Shown in pieces: positions 10,937 to 22,804 of a DNA stretch of 64,000 nucleotides (positions are counted from its first letter, which is position 1; every line of letters begins with the position of its first letter). The translations under genes and the position numbers were made by a program. The stretch lies in assembly GCF_030445035.2 (NCBI RefSeq), contig NC_080675.1, forward strand, positions 70,076,544-70,140,543, written 5' to 3'. The notes below the pieces were generated by a model that made no database searches, was not told where the DNA came from, and saw only the letters and a list, made by a program, of their open reading frames with translations. This stretch comes from Dasypus novemcinctus (Eukaryota; Chordata; Mammalia; Cingulata; Dasypodidae).

Positions 10937-11280
10937 ATTGTTTTATGGTTTTAAGCCCAGGAGAGGTCCAAAAGTGAGGCATCAATAAGACAATGCTTTC
11001 TCCCTGAAGACTCTGGTGTTCTCTTATCCTGTTTTCTACTCTTTCGACTCTGCTGCTGTTTCTGTTCTTGTGAGGTCATAATTTCAGCTATTGCATTTTT
11101 ATGTTCTAAAATTTGAATCTGATTCCTTTGTGTTTCTAATAATCTTGTGAGATCCTCTGTATTCTCATCAATTTTTTCTATTTTCTCTATTTTCTTTAGC
11201 ATATTAGTCGATCTTTTAAATTCCTTGTCAGTTACCTCCATTATCTGGATCAAAGCCTTCCCTTTTCTTTCAGTTAGAAT
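10937..11280 (-). repeat. LTR fragment joined to a second L1 5' fragment, antisense
   Basis: 10937-11025 matches the interior of the MLT1-like LTRs (AGGTCCAAAAGTGAGGCATC, AATGCTTTCTCCCTGAAGAC). 11026-11280 has antisense ORF1-like coiled-coil content; the minus frame 10951-11253 reads KKIEKIEKIDENTEDLTRLL near residue 20-40. Right-hand end uncertain; 11280-11650 is unassigned. Confidence 0.45.
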
Positions 11281-11656
11281 AAGAGGAAAATGTTCCCCTC
11301 AATCCAATCACAGACTGTCCTGTTTTGAGCCTGAGTATCATTTCTGGTACAGTTCCTTCACCCCTTTTCCTCTAGGATTATCTGTTTCACATTTTTTCCT
11401 CCAGGGTTATCAACAAAAAAAAATTATCCTAAGGTTCCAAATGAAATCCTTTTTCACAATACTGCTGATAAACAGTACTCTGTCAGATATTTTTGATTAA
11501 ACATTTGTTCTCCCATTTCTCCTGGTAAGAAAGCAGAGAGAACACATACATGTACTTGTAGTACCCCAATCTCTACCAAAATTTCTCATGGTTTCCTTGT
11601 CATTCACTAGCAGCCCTCAGTTGCAAACTTAAATATGTGCCTCCTGCTTGTGCCCC

Positions 11657-12550
11657 ATATTAGTTTTCTATCACTCCCATAACACTTGACAACTAATGCA
11701 GATAACTTAAAACAATAGAAAGATTTTATCTTGCAATTCTGTAGGGTAGATGTCAAGGTGTGCTTTCGTTTCCAAGGCTACTCAAAGTAACTATTATAAA
11801 ATAGGTTGGTTTTAATAATGGGAATGCATTAGCTTATAATTTTGAGGCTGGAAAATGTCCAAATCAAGGAAACATCAAAGCCATGCTTTATCTCTAAAAC
11901 TGTGGAACTCTGGGGCTGGTTGTCTGTGACCCTTAGTGCTTACCTTGTCACATGGAAAGGCATATGGCAGTATCTCCTGGTCTCTCCCTTCTTTTCTGGA
12001 TCCTGGTTTCTCCATTAGTGGCTTCTCTCCTTTTATCTGAATTTCATTTTCTTTTAAAGGATGCCAGTAATAGGATTAAGACCAATCCTGAGTGAAATGG
12101 ATCACACCTTAACTGAAGTGGTTTCTTCAAAAGGTCTTACTTAAAATGAGTCCACACTTACAGGAATGGATTCTGGGATACATATAGCTTCACATCACAA
12201 CAAGGTGTAATGGATGTCAATGGGTTTAAAACAAAGGATTTTGCAGAGCTACATTCCTTTCTGGAGGCTCTATGAAAGAGTCAGTTCCTTTGACTTTTCT
12301 GTCTTCTAAGAGCAACTCACATTCCTTGGCTCATTACCCCCTTCCTCTATCTTCAAAGTCAGCAACATAGCTTCTTTTTCACGCTTCTTTCATTTTTACA
12401 TCCTCTTCTGTGTACCTCAGGGAAAGGTTGTTGGCTTCATGGATAATCCAGAATAATAGCTCCACTTCAATGTCAGATGATTAGCAACTTCAATTGCATC
12501 TTCACATTAATTTCCTTTTTCCATGTAAGGTGACATATTCATAGGTTCTA
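11657..12550 (-). repeat. MLT1-type LTR interrupted by a younger LTR
   Basis: Left part (11657-11760) has GATAACTTAAAACAATAGAA; right part (12203-12550) has TTCTGGAGGCTCTATGAAAG, CTTGGCTCATTACCCCC, GGATAATCCAGAATAATAGC and AAGGTGACATATTCATAGGT. These are the reverse-complement blocks of MLT1 LTRs. The middle is replaced by the insertion at 11761-12202. Confidence 0.7.
11761..12202 (-). repeat. Solo LTR nested in MLT1, target duplication AGGTG
   Basis: Plus-strand termini TGCTTTCGTTTCC and CACATCACAACA. AGGTG occurs directly on both sides (11756-11760 and 12203-12207). The family is the same as the copies at 6942 and 7628. The left terminus has mutated from TGTTTTAG. Confidence 0.8.
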
Positions 12551-13675
12551 GGTAGTGCTATTCAAATCGTCAAATATTCCCAGGCTTAGAGCCTACAAAT
12601 CAGTTTACCTCCTGAGATTCTCCCCTCTCTGGAATCTTACCCTCTTAAAGTCTCTCTGCTACTGCAGCAATCTGCCACCTTCAATCTGTTGTTTTCTGTG
12701 TTTTAAATACATTTTGGTAAAAATGTTGATCCCTAACTAACGATTCTTGGAAGACAAATCCTCCATTTGTCATCTTTTTGTTCAACCTAAATTATGTAGC
12801 ATGATCTTTTAAAATTGCAGAAAATAAAACCAAATAAATAAGCAGTCAGAAAGCCTAACAATAACAGCAAATAGCCTGATATTGTGGAGTTTAGGTGTTA
12901 AAACTGGTACATTAATCTCATGATATTTACACAGCAACTGATATAGGAATAATTTAGTCTCTGCTTGAACAAAGAATTCAGAAAAACAAAGAAATATTTC
13001 AGAAGTTACTAAACAAATATTCCATTATTTAAGACAAAAAATCATTTTAATATTAAATTGTTGTTTCATGGCTTTAAAAATCATTTAATCTTAAGTTTTA
13101 ATCTTCTATTTGACAGAAGAAGTCTCTTGTCAAATATCAAATACCTTAAATTATTGTCTTTCTATTGTCTTTCTATTTTGAGTATACCATAAGTGGACAA
13201 TATTAATCAAAACTTAGATTCACTCTATATCTTTGTCAATTAAAGCATTACTAACTGTAAAAGAAATTAAATATCCAAAATTCCTTTTAAAATGTTAAAA
13301 TTTTTTGTAATATGTATAATAATGAAAATGAAATTTGTTTGATTTTCCTTCTCTTGAAATATAATTGGTTAAAAGATAAGAATCATGGGTTTAGATAAAT
13401 AATGTAACTTTTCACAAAAGCATAAGTAAGACTTTATCCTCAGAAGTCAATCCTTAAAAATTCCTTATGGAATTCTCTAGTCATTTTGATATATCTTTCA
13501 AATGATCAAAAGTCATTTAAAATCATTATTTCACCCATAAAATGAATTTATTTTTCCATTGGTTGAGATTAGGCCTGTGTGGTAGGAACAAATCTCTTAT
13601 GCAGTCATTTGGGATAAAAGCCAGAAATCTCAATATTCCTTGTTTATGTTTTGAAATTATTACTTGATTACAGAG
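12551..13675. other. No assignable feature
   Basis: AT-rich sequence without long frames; some stretches could be old L1, but I could not support a family. Confidence 0.4.
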
Positions 13676-14050
13676 CCCTGTTTTTGTTAGAGGAGTTGCA
13701 GGTTTACAAAAAGAGCATGAAGAACGTATAGAGTTTCTATATACCTACCCATTCACATACTTAGTTTTCCCTAATACTGACATTTTCCATTAGTGTGTTA
13801 ACACTGCACAATTGATGAAACATTATATTTATCCTCTTAACCAAAATTCCTACTGTTCATAAGAGTTTACTGTTCGTGTTTATAGTTTCATGTTTTTTTA
13901 AAAATTTACTCTGCTAACATATATACAACCTAAAATTTCCCCTTTTAACTACATTCAAACATATAATTCAATGGTGTATCTTTACAATGTTGTGCTACCA
14001 TCCATTACCAAAACTTTTCCATCACCCTGACTATAGCCCTGAATGCTTTT
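13676..14050 (-). repeat. L1 3' UTR, antisense
   Basis: TTTTTGTTAGAGGAGTTGCA, ATACAACCTAAAATTTCCCC, AATTCAATGGTGTATCTTTA and CCATCCATTACCAAAACTTT are antisense landmarks of old L1 3' UTRs; the same set starts the copy at 33340. Confidence 0.65.
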
Positions 14051-14149
14051 TTGAAAGGAAAAATGAAAAATATTCCTTCTGATGGTTGAATTCTCATGTC
14101 TTCAAAAAAATTCAAATTTACGCAAGACAATAGAGAATAATAATTAGGA

Positions 14150-14400
14150 ATGTAAATGCTTGAAGCCAGATTGTCAATAATGCAATCTTGTACCCCACCT
14201 ATTTATTGTGCAACTTTGGGCAACTTTCTTAACTACTCTGTGCTTCAGTTTCTCTATTTGTGAATACAGGTGATAATAGTATCTTATTTCATTGATTTAC
14301 TGAGATAATTGAATAGTTTAATATTTTAAAAATTCATTGAACATTACCAAGCACATATTAAGTGCTCAGTAACTCACAGTTATTATGGTAATTGCTGTTT
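14150..14400 (+). repeat. MIR SINE
   Basis: Shows the MIR core order: TGTGCAACTTTGGGCAACTT, CTGTGCTTCAGTTTCTCTAT, ACTGAGATAATTGAATAG, AAGTGCTCAGTAA. Confidence 0.7.
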
Positions 14401-14769
14401 TCTAATATGTGGTTAGTACTTGAGAAACTACTAGCACTATATCAGTTGTGTTTCTCCACCATGGTGTAGGACTACCTATTTAGAATCACCCTATTGATAC
14501 CAGGTTACTCTCAGTATCTGTATTCATTTCTTACACATTTATTATATATTAAATGTCTAAATATATACTGAATCATCCCTAATTTAAAGGAATAGCATTT
14601 ATACATGAATACACACAAAGGGGTTGAAGGCTTATCTATTATGACATTGCAAAACATTATAAAATTGGCACCAGAACATAAGCAAAAAAATTATATACGT
14701 GTATACATATATACATATATATTAGTCTCCAAGGCTAATGTGTGAAGCAAAATCTCTATCATCACCATA

Positions 14770-15000
14770 TTTATCCTTCTAACATATACCGAGTCCTTAA
14801 TATTTGCCAACCACTCTGGTGTTTTGCGCAAATATCTTCTTATATCCTTAAAGCAATTGTTTGAGATGGTAACTATTATGACTGTTTTGCTGAGGAATAG
14901 AGAGGTCAAGTACCTTACCTGTCACATATTTAGAAATAGCAGTATGAGGATTCAGTCTGAGCTCTGCTTGATTCCAAAGCCAGTTTTCATAACCACTTTC
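14770..15000 (-). repeat. MIR-type SINE, antisense
   Basis: ATATCCTTAAAGCAATTGTT, GAGGAATAGAGAGGTCAAGT and TGAGGATTCAGTCTGAGCTC follow the reverse-complement MIR layout. Confidence 0.55.
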
Positions 15001-17639
15001 CTGCCTAGACAATGGACAGGTCAGTGTACTCAGAAAAACAGTTGAAGTAAAAAGGTGAAAGAGTTAAATTAGTTGTTAGTTTGGGAGTCTCATAAGACAT
15101 TTGACTCTTCTGCTAATGAGAAAAACTGCAAATTTATAATTCCCCAATGAGCAAAAGCATTTTCCCCACTTCCTTTTGATCAACATCTGCACACTTTTTA
15201 AAAATATATATCTAGTCCTTAAGTCTGACTTTGCTGAGTACAGCTTGGTTTTCTACATGTTGATATCTTTTATCTATACTTGGAACTTTTGAACAAAGCC
15301 TTCATATTTTATACCATTTATCCTATTTAAATCAGTTTCTAAGGTGAAATAAATTGCTATCCTTTCTCACACACATTCTTTTCAGCTTTTCACAGCTACT
15401 GTCATTTTCAATTGGTTTTTCATCCCTTTGAGGATCATACTTGACATATATTAGAAAATCAATACATTTTTTCTCCTAAGCAAAGAGACATACTAGAAGT
15501 AACATTAAAACCTGCACATCATCAAAGCACTTTGAAATTTTACACTCTAAAGAGAAAAGCTTTATTCACCTAGTTAATAACATATGATACTTCATGGCTC
15601 CAATCCCTCAGTAAGAAAATTGGTTGGGTTGGATAAATTTTACTGATACTGACACAGATAAAAGAAATAAAAAGAAAATAAATGAAGAATGTCACATTCC
15701 ATCTTTCAAATCAACACTTACAGAAAAAAAGATAATCACACATTTTGCCCATAAAATATCATTTCTAAATTTTTAAAACAATTTTGGGAAATGTTATATG
15801 AAAGAGAAATGATATAACATGGTTACATTACACAATGACACACATCTCTTAACTAGTAAAGGAGAGGACTAAATTTGGGTTCATTTATACTTAACTCACT
15901 TAATCATATATTCATTTATAGACTAATATTTAAAGTAACTTTAGGAAAAATTGTAATCATCCTTGGCACCATTTATTTTCCTGTTAAATTAGACTACCCT
16001 AAAGTCTGATCAATATTGCCCCAACTTTTCTGATTCTTACTGTGCTTATATAAAACTAGAATGGCATGTAATTGTTGCTAAAGAAGTATTATAAGGGGGA
16101 AGAGGCAAATATGTACATTTAGCCCTTTACCTGACCATACAAGCAAGAGGTTAAAAAAAAAAAAAAAGTCATTCAGCAGACCTTTTCTTGAAACATTACT
16201 AGAATCCTAATATAGCAGTTACAAGAAGAAACACTTAGAATGTGTCATTAAATCAGCATCTGTGAGAAAAACAAAGTGGAATCAAGGAATGATGGATGAC
16301 ATTAAGCATCTGCTCAAGTAGCCTATCCTAAGAGAAGACTAGGAGAGGTGTAGCTGGTGAAGACTGTGGAAACACCCAAGAAAGTCAGTTAAGATATAAG
16401 TCTAGGAGGAAATGACAATGAAAGGAACTCAGAGTCTGAGTTTAAGGAGCATGAGCTTCTGTGTCAAATAGGCCTGATTTCAAAATCTGGCATTCACCTT
16501 ATAGCTTCATTGGAGATTAAATTTGTCCTATGGAGTTTTCTTGGGTAGTTTTATTTTCTTATTGTTGTAGGAATGTTGACATCAATGTATCACAAGTGTC
16601 ATTAGTCACTGTGCTTTGGGTCTTGTTCATGCACCTTATCTATCACTCACTTTCTTTCATAATCCAAGCAGAAGTCATTGTGCTGCCTCTTTGGTCTTCT
16701 AGCTGTGCATTTGAATGGAGTTAAAACCGTGAGAAAATATTTAATGTGAATCTTGAGGTTTATATTTTGCTTCCCTTTACTTCATATTTTTCCGAAAAGA
16801 CTAAAATATTGGGGGAAAAAACAGATTTTCCAGTCATATCATTATTTAACTTAAATTTTAGTAGCCCAAATGTATTTATAGTGTTATTTCTGAAGGATTC
16901 AGTTCTCTAGACTACTTAGAAATTAGACTCTTCCTAGAACTACTGAGTAATTTTAAAGGAATTATATGACTCTGAAAAGAAAAAGCTATATTTTATTTAT
17001 CTTGGAACCTTCAACAACAAATGACAAAATGCCACACATAAGTAGATTCTTCAAAAAGAAAGTAAGCTAATAGTAATCTCATTAAATAGTTACCTAATTT
17101 TTCTATTTGGCCATGTGGCCATATTCCAAAATATTTATTGTTCCAGGGGCCTATAAAATTCATAAGGTAGAATTAAATAACAGGTAGATAAATTAAAGAT
17201 CAAGGACAAGATGTCACTGCAGCCTGAACTAGTCATCTCAGGGTAAAAACATGATTTGCCAAAGAATAAAGCTTTGTTTTCATGCAGGACCTCTAACTGA
17301 GGCCGCAAGTGACAATGAGATAGGATCTTTGAAATGAATTAGAATTCCTTGGGGAATTGCCCAATGGAATGAAAGTAGAAAACTTTACCTTCCTAGAGCC
17401 CATCAATAAAACTATGGGCTACTGAAATCTGAAATATAAATGGTATTTTCACCTTGCTGGATGGAGTAATTAGTATCTAGATGTTAAAAAGACATGCCAT
17501 CTTGAAAGGATTTTCAAGAGGGAATATGTCACTGTATTATGTAGGTCATTACTTTCATGTTCTGGAGTTTCTTTATAAATAATATAACAATCTTAGAGAC
17601 ACTGATGGTGATGATAATAGTATTATATGATTAAAGGGC
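15001..17639. other. Mostly unassigned AT-rich DNA
   Basis: No long frame, SINE or LTR recognised except a possible MIR piece at about 16435-16505 (GAGCATGAGCTTCTGTGTCA). An A14 run lies at 16153-16166. Confidence 0.4.
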
Positions 17640-17800
17640 AGTCACGACTTGCAAGACATACTCTAAATAGTTCACCTATATTATTTTATTATTGAATCCT
17701 CATGTACATTCCATAAAGTAAGTATCATTACCCTTATTTTACAGAGCAGGAAACAGAGACACAGAGAGAAAAATGACCAAGGTCATGCATTTCAATAATG
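17640..17800 (-). repeat. MIR-type SINE fragment, antisense
   Basis: CATTACCCTTATTTTACAGA, GCAGGAAACAGAGACACAGA and ATGACCAAGGTCATGCAT match reverse-complement MIR landmarks. Confidence 0.6.
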
Positions 17801-17849
17801 CTAACACTGTATCTTAAAGGCACTATCTCCTCAAACTATTTCACTCCAA

Positions 17850-18110
17850 GGGATGTACTACATAGTAAGGAGTGCTTATGTCCACCAGAATATGCATAAC
17901 AAATATTCATAGCAATTTTATTCTTGTCCCAAATTTGGAACAACCGTCAGTAGTAAAACAGATAAATATGTTTGGTACAATAAAAAAATAGAACTCCACA
18001 TAATGAAGAAGAACAACTGTTGCTATGTAAATGGCATGGATGAAATTTACAGACATAACATTGAGTGAAAGAAGCTAGATATTAAAAAGAAACTAATATA
18101 CCATTCTTTA
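17850..18110 (+). repeat. L1 3' end fragment
   Basis: AATTTGGAACAACCGTCAGT, ATGGCATGGATGAAATTTAC and TTGAGTGAAAGAAGCTAG are sense landmarks of old L1 3' regions. Confidence 0.6.
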
Positions 18111-18479
18111 CACATTCCTCATACATACTCCTGTTTTCATATCACTTAGAAAAAATGAAGCATACATAAAAATATAGACAATGTCAGAAGAAAAACTCTT
18201 ATACCCACCACCCACGCTTAGGATTCATTTTTCATTTATTACTAAAATAAAATGGCAGAAACTTTTTTTGTGCCTTTCCTCCACCCCACTAACCTTCCCT
18301 TCCCCAAGAGAAAAGAAGTGTATTGATTGTACTGCACATCAATCCCTTGGGCGTTTTATTTATTTGGTTATGTATATCTCCAAAACTAAGACATGCTGTA
18401 TGTTAGAGTATGTTAAATTATTCAATATGGCCTATCATATGGCCACAGCTTTTTGAAATAGGTTTATTTTCGTATTCAT

Positions 18480-20040
18480 CAACAGTAAACTTTTATATCC
18501 ACACCCAAGGTTGTGCTTCTTTCCTTTCAGTTGTTAATACAATATAATGCAATTCAATGTGCTTTTGTAGGTGGACACTTAACTTTTCCTAAATCTCTGC
18601 TATTTCAATTAAGGTTGTAATAAGCATATAAATGCACAGTTCCTCATGCAGTTGTGCAAGTTCATGTATATGCCTTATATTCATAATGATATGGAAATTT
18701 CCAATTTTACTAAACCTTGCTATTTGCTTTACAGTTTATCCTTAAGCAGTATACAAGTCATCCCCCTTTTGTTAACATCTTCAACAAAACTTGGTATTGC
18801 TTTTTAAATTTGCAAATATGTAAAAATGGACCTTGTGTTTTATTTGAATTTTTAAGTGTTTGAATGTCTCTTACTATGCTTGCTGGCTAGTCAATTTTCA
18901 GTGATTTCTATCCTTTGATCACTTTTTTGCATTAAGAAAATTTTAGTTATTTTTATATCACAGATACTTACATATTAGTTATTTGAATTGCCAATATATA
19001 CTCCAAATCAGAGACTTTTCTTTTCACTCTTTATTCTAACTTTTAATTTTGAACAGAACTTTTAAATTAAATAATCAAATTTATCACAGTGTTCTTTCAT
19101 AGCTTGGGCTTTTTGTACTGATTAAGAAATGATTGCCTGTCTAAAAATAAAAATGGTATTATTCTGATATCATTCATGAGTACCTTTCTTTTCATAATTG
19201 ACCTGTAAAGCTATTTTCATCATTTAAAATGCTCTTTCATACGCATCTTTAATTTGGTCATATTATTTAGTTTCCTCTCCTGGAAAGACTGTAAGACAGT
19301 CTTTAATTATACTGCCTTTACATTAAGCCTCATTATTAAGTCAGGCATGTGTATCTTTTTGTGATTCTTCTTTAAACTTATTTTGATTATGTTATCTAAA
19401 TGCTATATTGTTGATGTAACTTACAGATTCAACTTACGTTCCATTTTTATGCTTTAAATGGATAGATTAGATATTATCCCCTTTTTGTCATTTTTATTAT
19501 TGGGTCATCCAATCAATTAACTCTTTCTTTTTATCATTTCTGCTTATATATCCTCAAAAGTATTTTGAAAAGTCCTTAGTATAGGTCATTCATTTGTAGG
19601 GAAATTTATACAAAGCTGATAAATACCAAGATATATTGCCAGATCAAATTATATAACATGTGTTTAGATATTTTATTAATATTGCCATTTGCTTTCCATG
19701 GGTTTGGTTTCTTGGTACATATCTACAGTAATAGTATGCATTGCTTTATAAAGCAATGTCTAAGAAAGACTAATACCAAACTTATGCTGCCAAATAATTA
19801 ATCTTTGGCTGCTCTGATGCTTAAAATATATTTCAACTTCTCTTTCACAAGTGAAGTTGAGTGTTATATATGTTTGAGCCATCTTTTTCTTCTTATACAT
19901 TTAGTGTTTAGAGCCATTGTTCAATGTAATATTCATCCATTGACATTTTCCTTATTTTGATTTAAATTCTTTATTTTTCAATGACATCATTTTTAGTACA
20001 CATTGAACAAATTTTCTAGTTTGTTTTTCTCTTTTCCTTT
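18480..20040 (-). repeat. Old L1 (ORF2 and 3' part), antisense, left portion
   Basis: Continuous T-rich antisense LINE sequence, for example TTTTTGTACTGATTAAGAAA followed by GATTGCCTGTCT, an antisense L1 landmark. It appears to resume at 22805 beyond the KIFC2 retrocopy. Very diverged, so the subfamily is unclear. Confidence 0.5.
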
Positions 20041-20060
20041 TTTGGCTTAATATAAATTAT

Positions 20061-20134
20061 ATATTGTACATATATACATATATACATTATAAATTGTACA
20101 TATATACATATATACATTATAATTTGTACATATA
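20061..20134. repeat. 30-bp AT-rich tandem repeat, about 2.5 units
   Basis: The unit ATTGTACATATATACATATA plus 10 bases occurs at 20061-20090 and 20091-20120 with single-base changes and a partial third copy to 20134. Confidence 0.85.
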
Positions 20135-20289
20135 GTCATAATGTACACTCCTAGAGTTTTTGGAATTTGCATTTATTTTTTTCTTAGCAAAGCCTTCTCA
20201 ATTCTAAATTGAGGTTGAGGTAGGAATTCACATTATTCTTTTTGCTAGATTGATACCCAGTTGGACCTTCCAATTTTCTTTTTCCCCAT

Positions 20290-22800
20290 CAGAATTCACC
20301 ATGTTTATTGGAATACCCTACCCAAAGGTCGCTTATCAGCTGAGCACCAACCTGGTACTGATCAAGAGACAGGGCTTCAGGGGTAAGGCTCAACCTTGAG
20401 GGGCCCTCCCTGGTCTCATTTTCTCAGGCCTCTGTCCATCCACCCACCCATCCACCCACCCATCCATCCATCCATCCATCCATCCATCCATCCATCCATC
20501 ACCTCTGTCACCTCCTCTCTGGTGCCAGGATGGGTGAGGAAGAGCCTAATGGCAGCTCCAGCATGATATATTGCTCTCCCCCAGCTGTCTAGAAAGAAGG
20601 CCATGGCTCACCATTTTAATGCCATCTGATTTGGGGGACAGGGATGGTGCCTTGGGCAATCACTTGGCCCTGGATCTGTCTTAGGTGATTCTGGTATACC
20701 AATAGTAGCAAGATGTGGTGCCTGGCCTGAGTGTCAGCTGCAGCAGCACACTGAGCTGCAAGTCTCAGAAGGGCATGTGGGGCCTGCCAGGGGCCCACAG
20801 AGCAGCCATCAAGCCTCCCACCACCAGCAGTGAGCTGTTGACAGCGAAGGCACTTCTTGTCTCCCATGGACTCACCAGCTGCACCAGCCTTTCAGGGTGC
20901 TTGGATTCCACTAGGTCCACTAGGTACAGCATGCCAGAGGAGCCTTTAAAGTACAGTGGGGACACCACTCAGCATCAGCATGTCCAGGGTCTGAGAGCAG
21001 GAGCTGTGCTGGTTCATGCCTGTGGCTGAGGTGGTCTGGTTGTTCCTCCCCAGGCTCAGCATCTGGTGTAATGTCTCCAGGTTGGGTACGTTCCAGTGGG
21101 TGAGGCTGGTCACCTGGATTCCATGCTAGCCTGCAGGGTCCTATTTCAGGGCCAGATGTTCAGAAGGCCTTAGGGCCAGGAGGCCCCTGCCAGCCTTGTT
21201 TTATATCATGGTGCTGCCCTCCAGCTGCCATATCCCAGAACAGCATCTGAGTAGCTCTAGTCTAGGAGGTAAGCTGGGGTCCTCAGATGAGTCTGAACTT
21301 GGTGAAACTGCAGCTGCTGCAGCCGTGGAGGCAGGACAGCCTATGGGGCTAGTGTTTCCAGAAGACTTCCTTCTCTCTGGTGTCTGGAAGAAAGACCCAG
21401 GCCAGAAGGAACCAACACTAGCACTATCAACAGCAGGTGGAAATGGGAATGGAGTCCTGTGCTGGACTCTGTGCTCACCAGGCTGAAGGGATGCCCAGGC
21501 CTCAGCTTACACATCATGTGCTATTTCCCCTGAGTAGCAGCAGCCACCATTGGCATCCCTCAAGGGTCCCTGCTGCTTCACAGAGGGCTGAATCCCAGTC
21601 TTCTTGGCTGACAGTACCCCCAGAGCCCAGGATACCTGGCCCTGGGCCTCCCTCAGGAGTTCTGGTTGCTCTGGGTAAAGGTTCTGAGGGACATTCGGAG
21701 GTTGTAGCAGCCCTATCTAAGGCAGGTCATGCGTGCCCGAAGTCCTGCCAGTTGCCTGGGCATCTCCCACAGTTCTGCTCTGTCTTTTGCTGGAACTGTC
21801 CCAAAGCCACCCCAAAGGCCCTGCAGCTGCACCTTCTGGGCCCTTAGGTGGACTCAGAGGTGCTGGCCTGGGCCTCTCTGGAAGCCGCTATGGCACAATA
21901 CTGGTGCCTCTGCTTCCTCCTGCTGGAGGGATGGTGGGGGCATACGCGGGGTGGGAGAGATTAGTGGAGTGGGGGTAAGTCCTCCTTATAGCAGGAGGTC
22001 CTGCGTGAAGCTCAGACTCAGACTCTGTGTCAGGGCCTTGTTCTCCAGGGTTAGGTGCCAAAACCTCAGAGTTGGTTGCCCCCACTCCCAGGTGCACCCC
22101 ACCCAGCTCCTCATTCTACTGCTCTAGCTGTTGCTTCGGGTTTTCCAACTATCCAAAAATAAGCTGCTCCAGCCACTGCCAAGTCCTCTGTTTCTCCCTT
22201 AACTCAGTGGACTGCTGCCCCTGGGCCTCAACCATCCCAGCCAGGTTTGGGGCCCAGTAGGAAGGGCTTTCTCTCCATCTGGAGTGGGGGTCTGCTCCCC
22301 CGAGGCTGGCTGAGTCCCCTTGAGCAAGATTCCCTTTTCCCTGGTGACGGAAATCAATGTTAGGGGGACCAAGAGCTGAGAGGTCATTGTCAAGAGTGGG
22401 GGGCCCCTCAACTGGCTTGCCCTTTTGGGGAGGATTACCGCAGCCTTCTTTCCTTTATAGAGAAGAGCTCTCAAAGGCGCGTGAGAGCCTCCTTCAGGGA
22501 GACTTTAGCCTGTGGACCCTCGGCTCCTTCTTTCAGCGCGTCTTCAGACTTGGAGCAGCCAGCCTGACCTAAGTCGGTGCACAGGTACAGCGCGGGCTGG
22601 CTGAGGTGGCTGGCGGCGAACTCTGGGCTTGCATTGGGCGTTCTGGCTCGGGTTCCCAGGGCTGCAGTAGCCGCTGCGTTGCTCTTCCGCAGACGAGGCC
22701 GCAGCAGGAGAGCTGGGAGTAGATGTACCTGCAGCCTGGAACAAAAGGGTCCACACTTCCAGCCGACTGGTGTTAGGGCGCCCGGACTCCCCGCTTGACC
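20290..22800 (-). pseudogene. KIFC2: KIFC2 processed pseudogene (kinesin-14 family)
   Basis: Minus-strand frames read as broken KIFC2, a C-terminal-motor kinesin that moves toward microtubule minus ends. In order: an N-terminal part at about 22730-22470 ending in AKVSLKEALTRL; a PPLLTMTSQLL segment near 22400; a HLGVGATNSE segment near 22095; a VFLPDT...EEVF-like motor segment near 21390; a THWxVPNLETLHQM block near 21090; LYLVDLVESK (kinesin switch II region) near 20930; and GGLMAALWAPGRPHMPF at about 20765-20815. The P-loop region is destroyed. Exon-order sequence runs unbroken over about 2.5 kb, so it is a retrocopy. AATAAA on the minus strand at 20304-20309 marks the old 3' end. Many stops and frameshifts; GC content contrasts sharply with the flanks. 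No intact poly(A) or target duplication seen. The identification is from memory of the protein. Confidence 0.8.
20435..20501. repeat. (CATC)n / (GGAT)n microsatellite
   Basis: Tandem CATC and CACC units run for about 67 bp within the 3' part of the KIFC2 retrocopy. On the minus strand it gives a meaningless MDGW repeat in one frame. Confidence 0.95.
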
Positions 22801-22804
22801 AAAC

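Noticed and set aside
20061..20134. Tandem 30-bp units as a CRISPR-like array
   Set aside because: Units abut with no unique spacers, are AT-only low complexity, and the host is a mammal.
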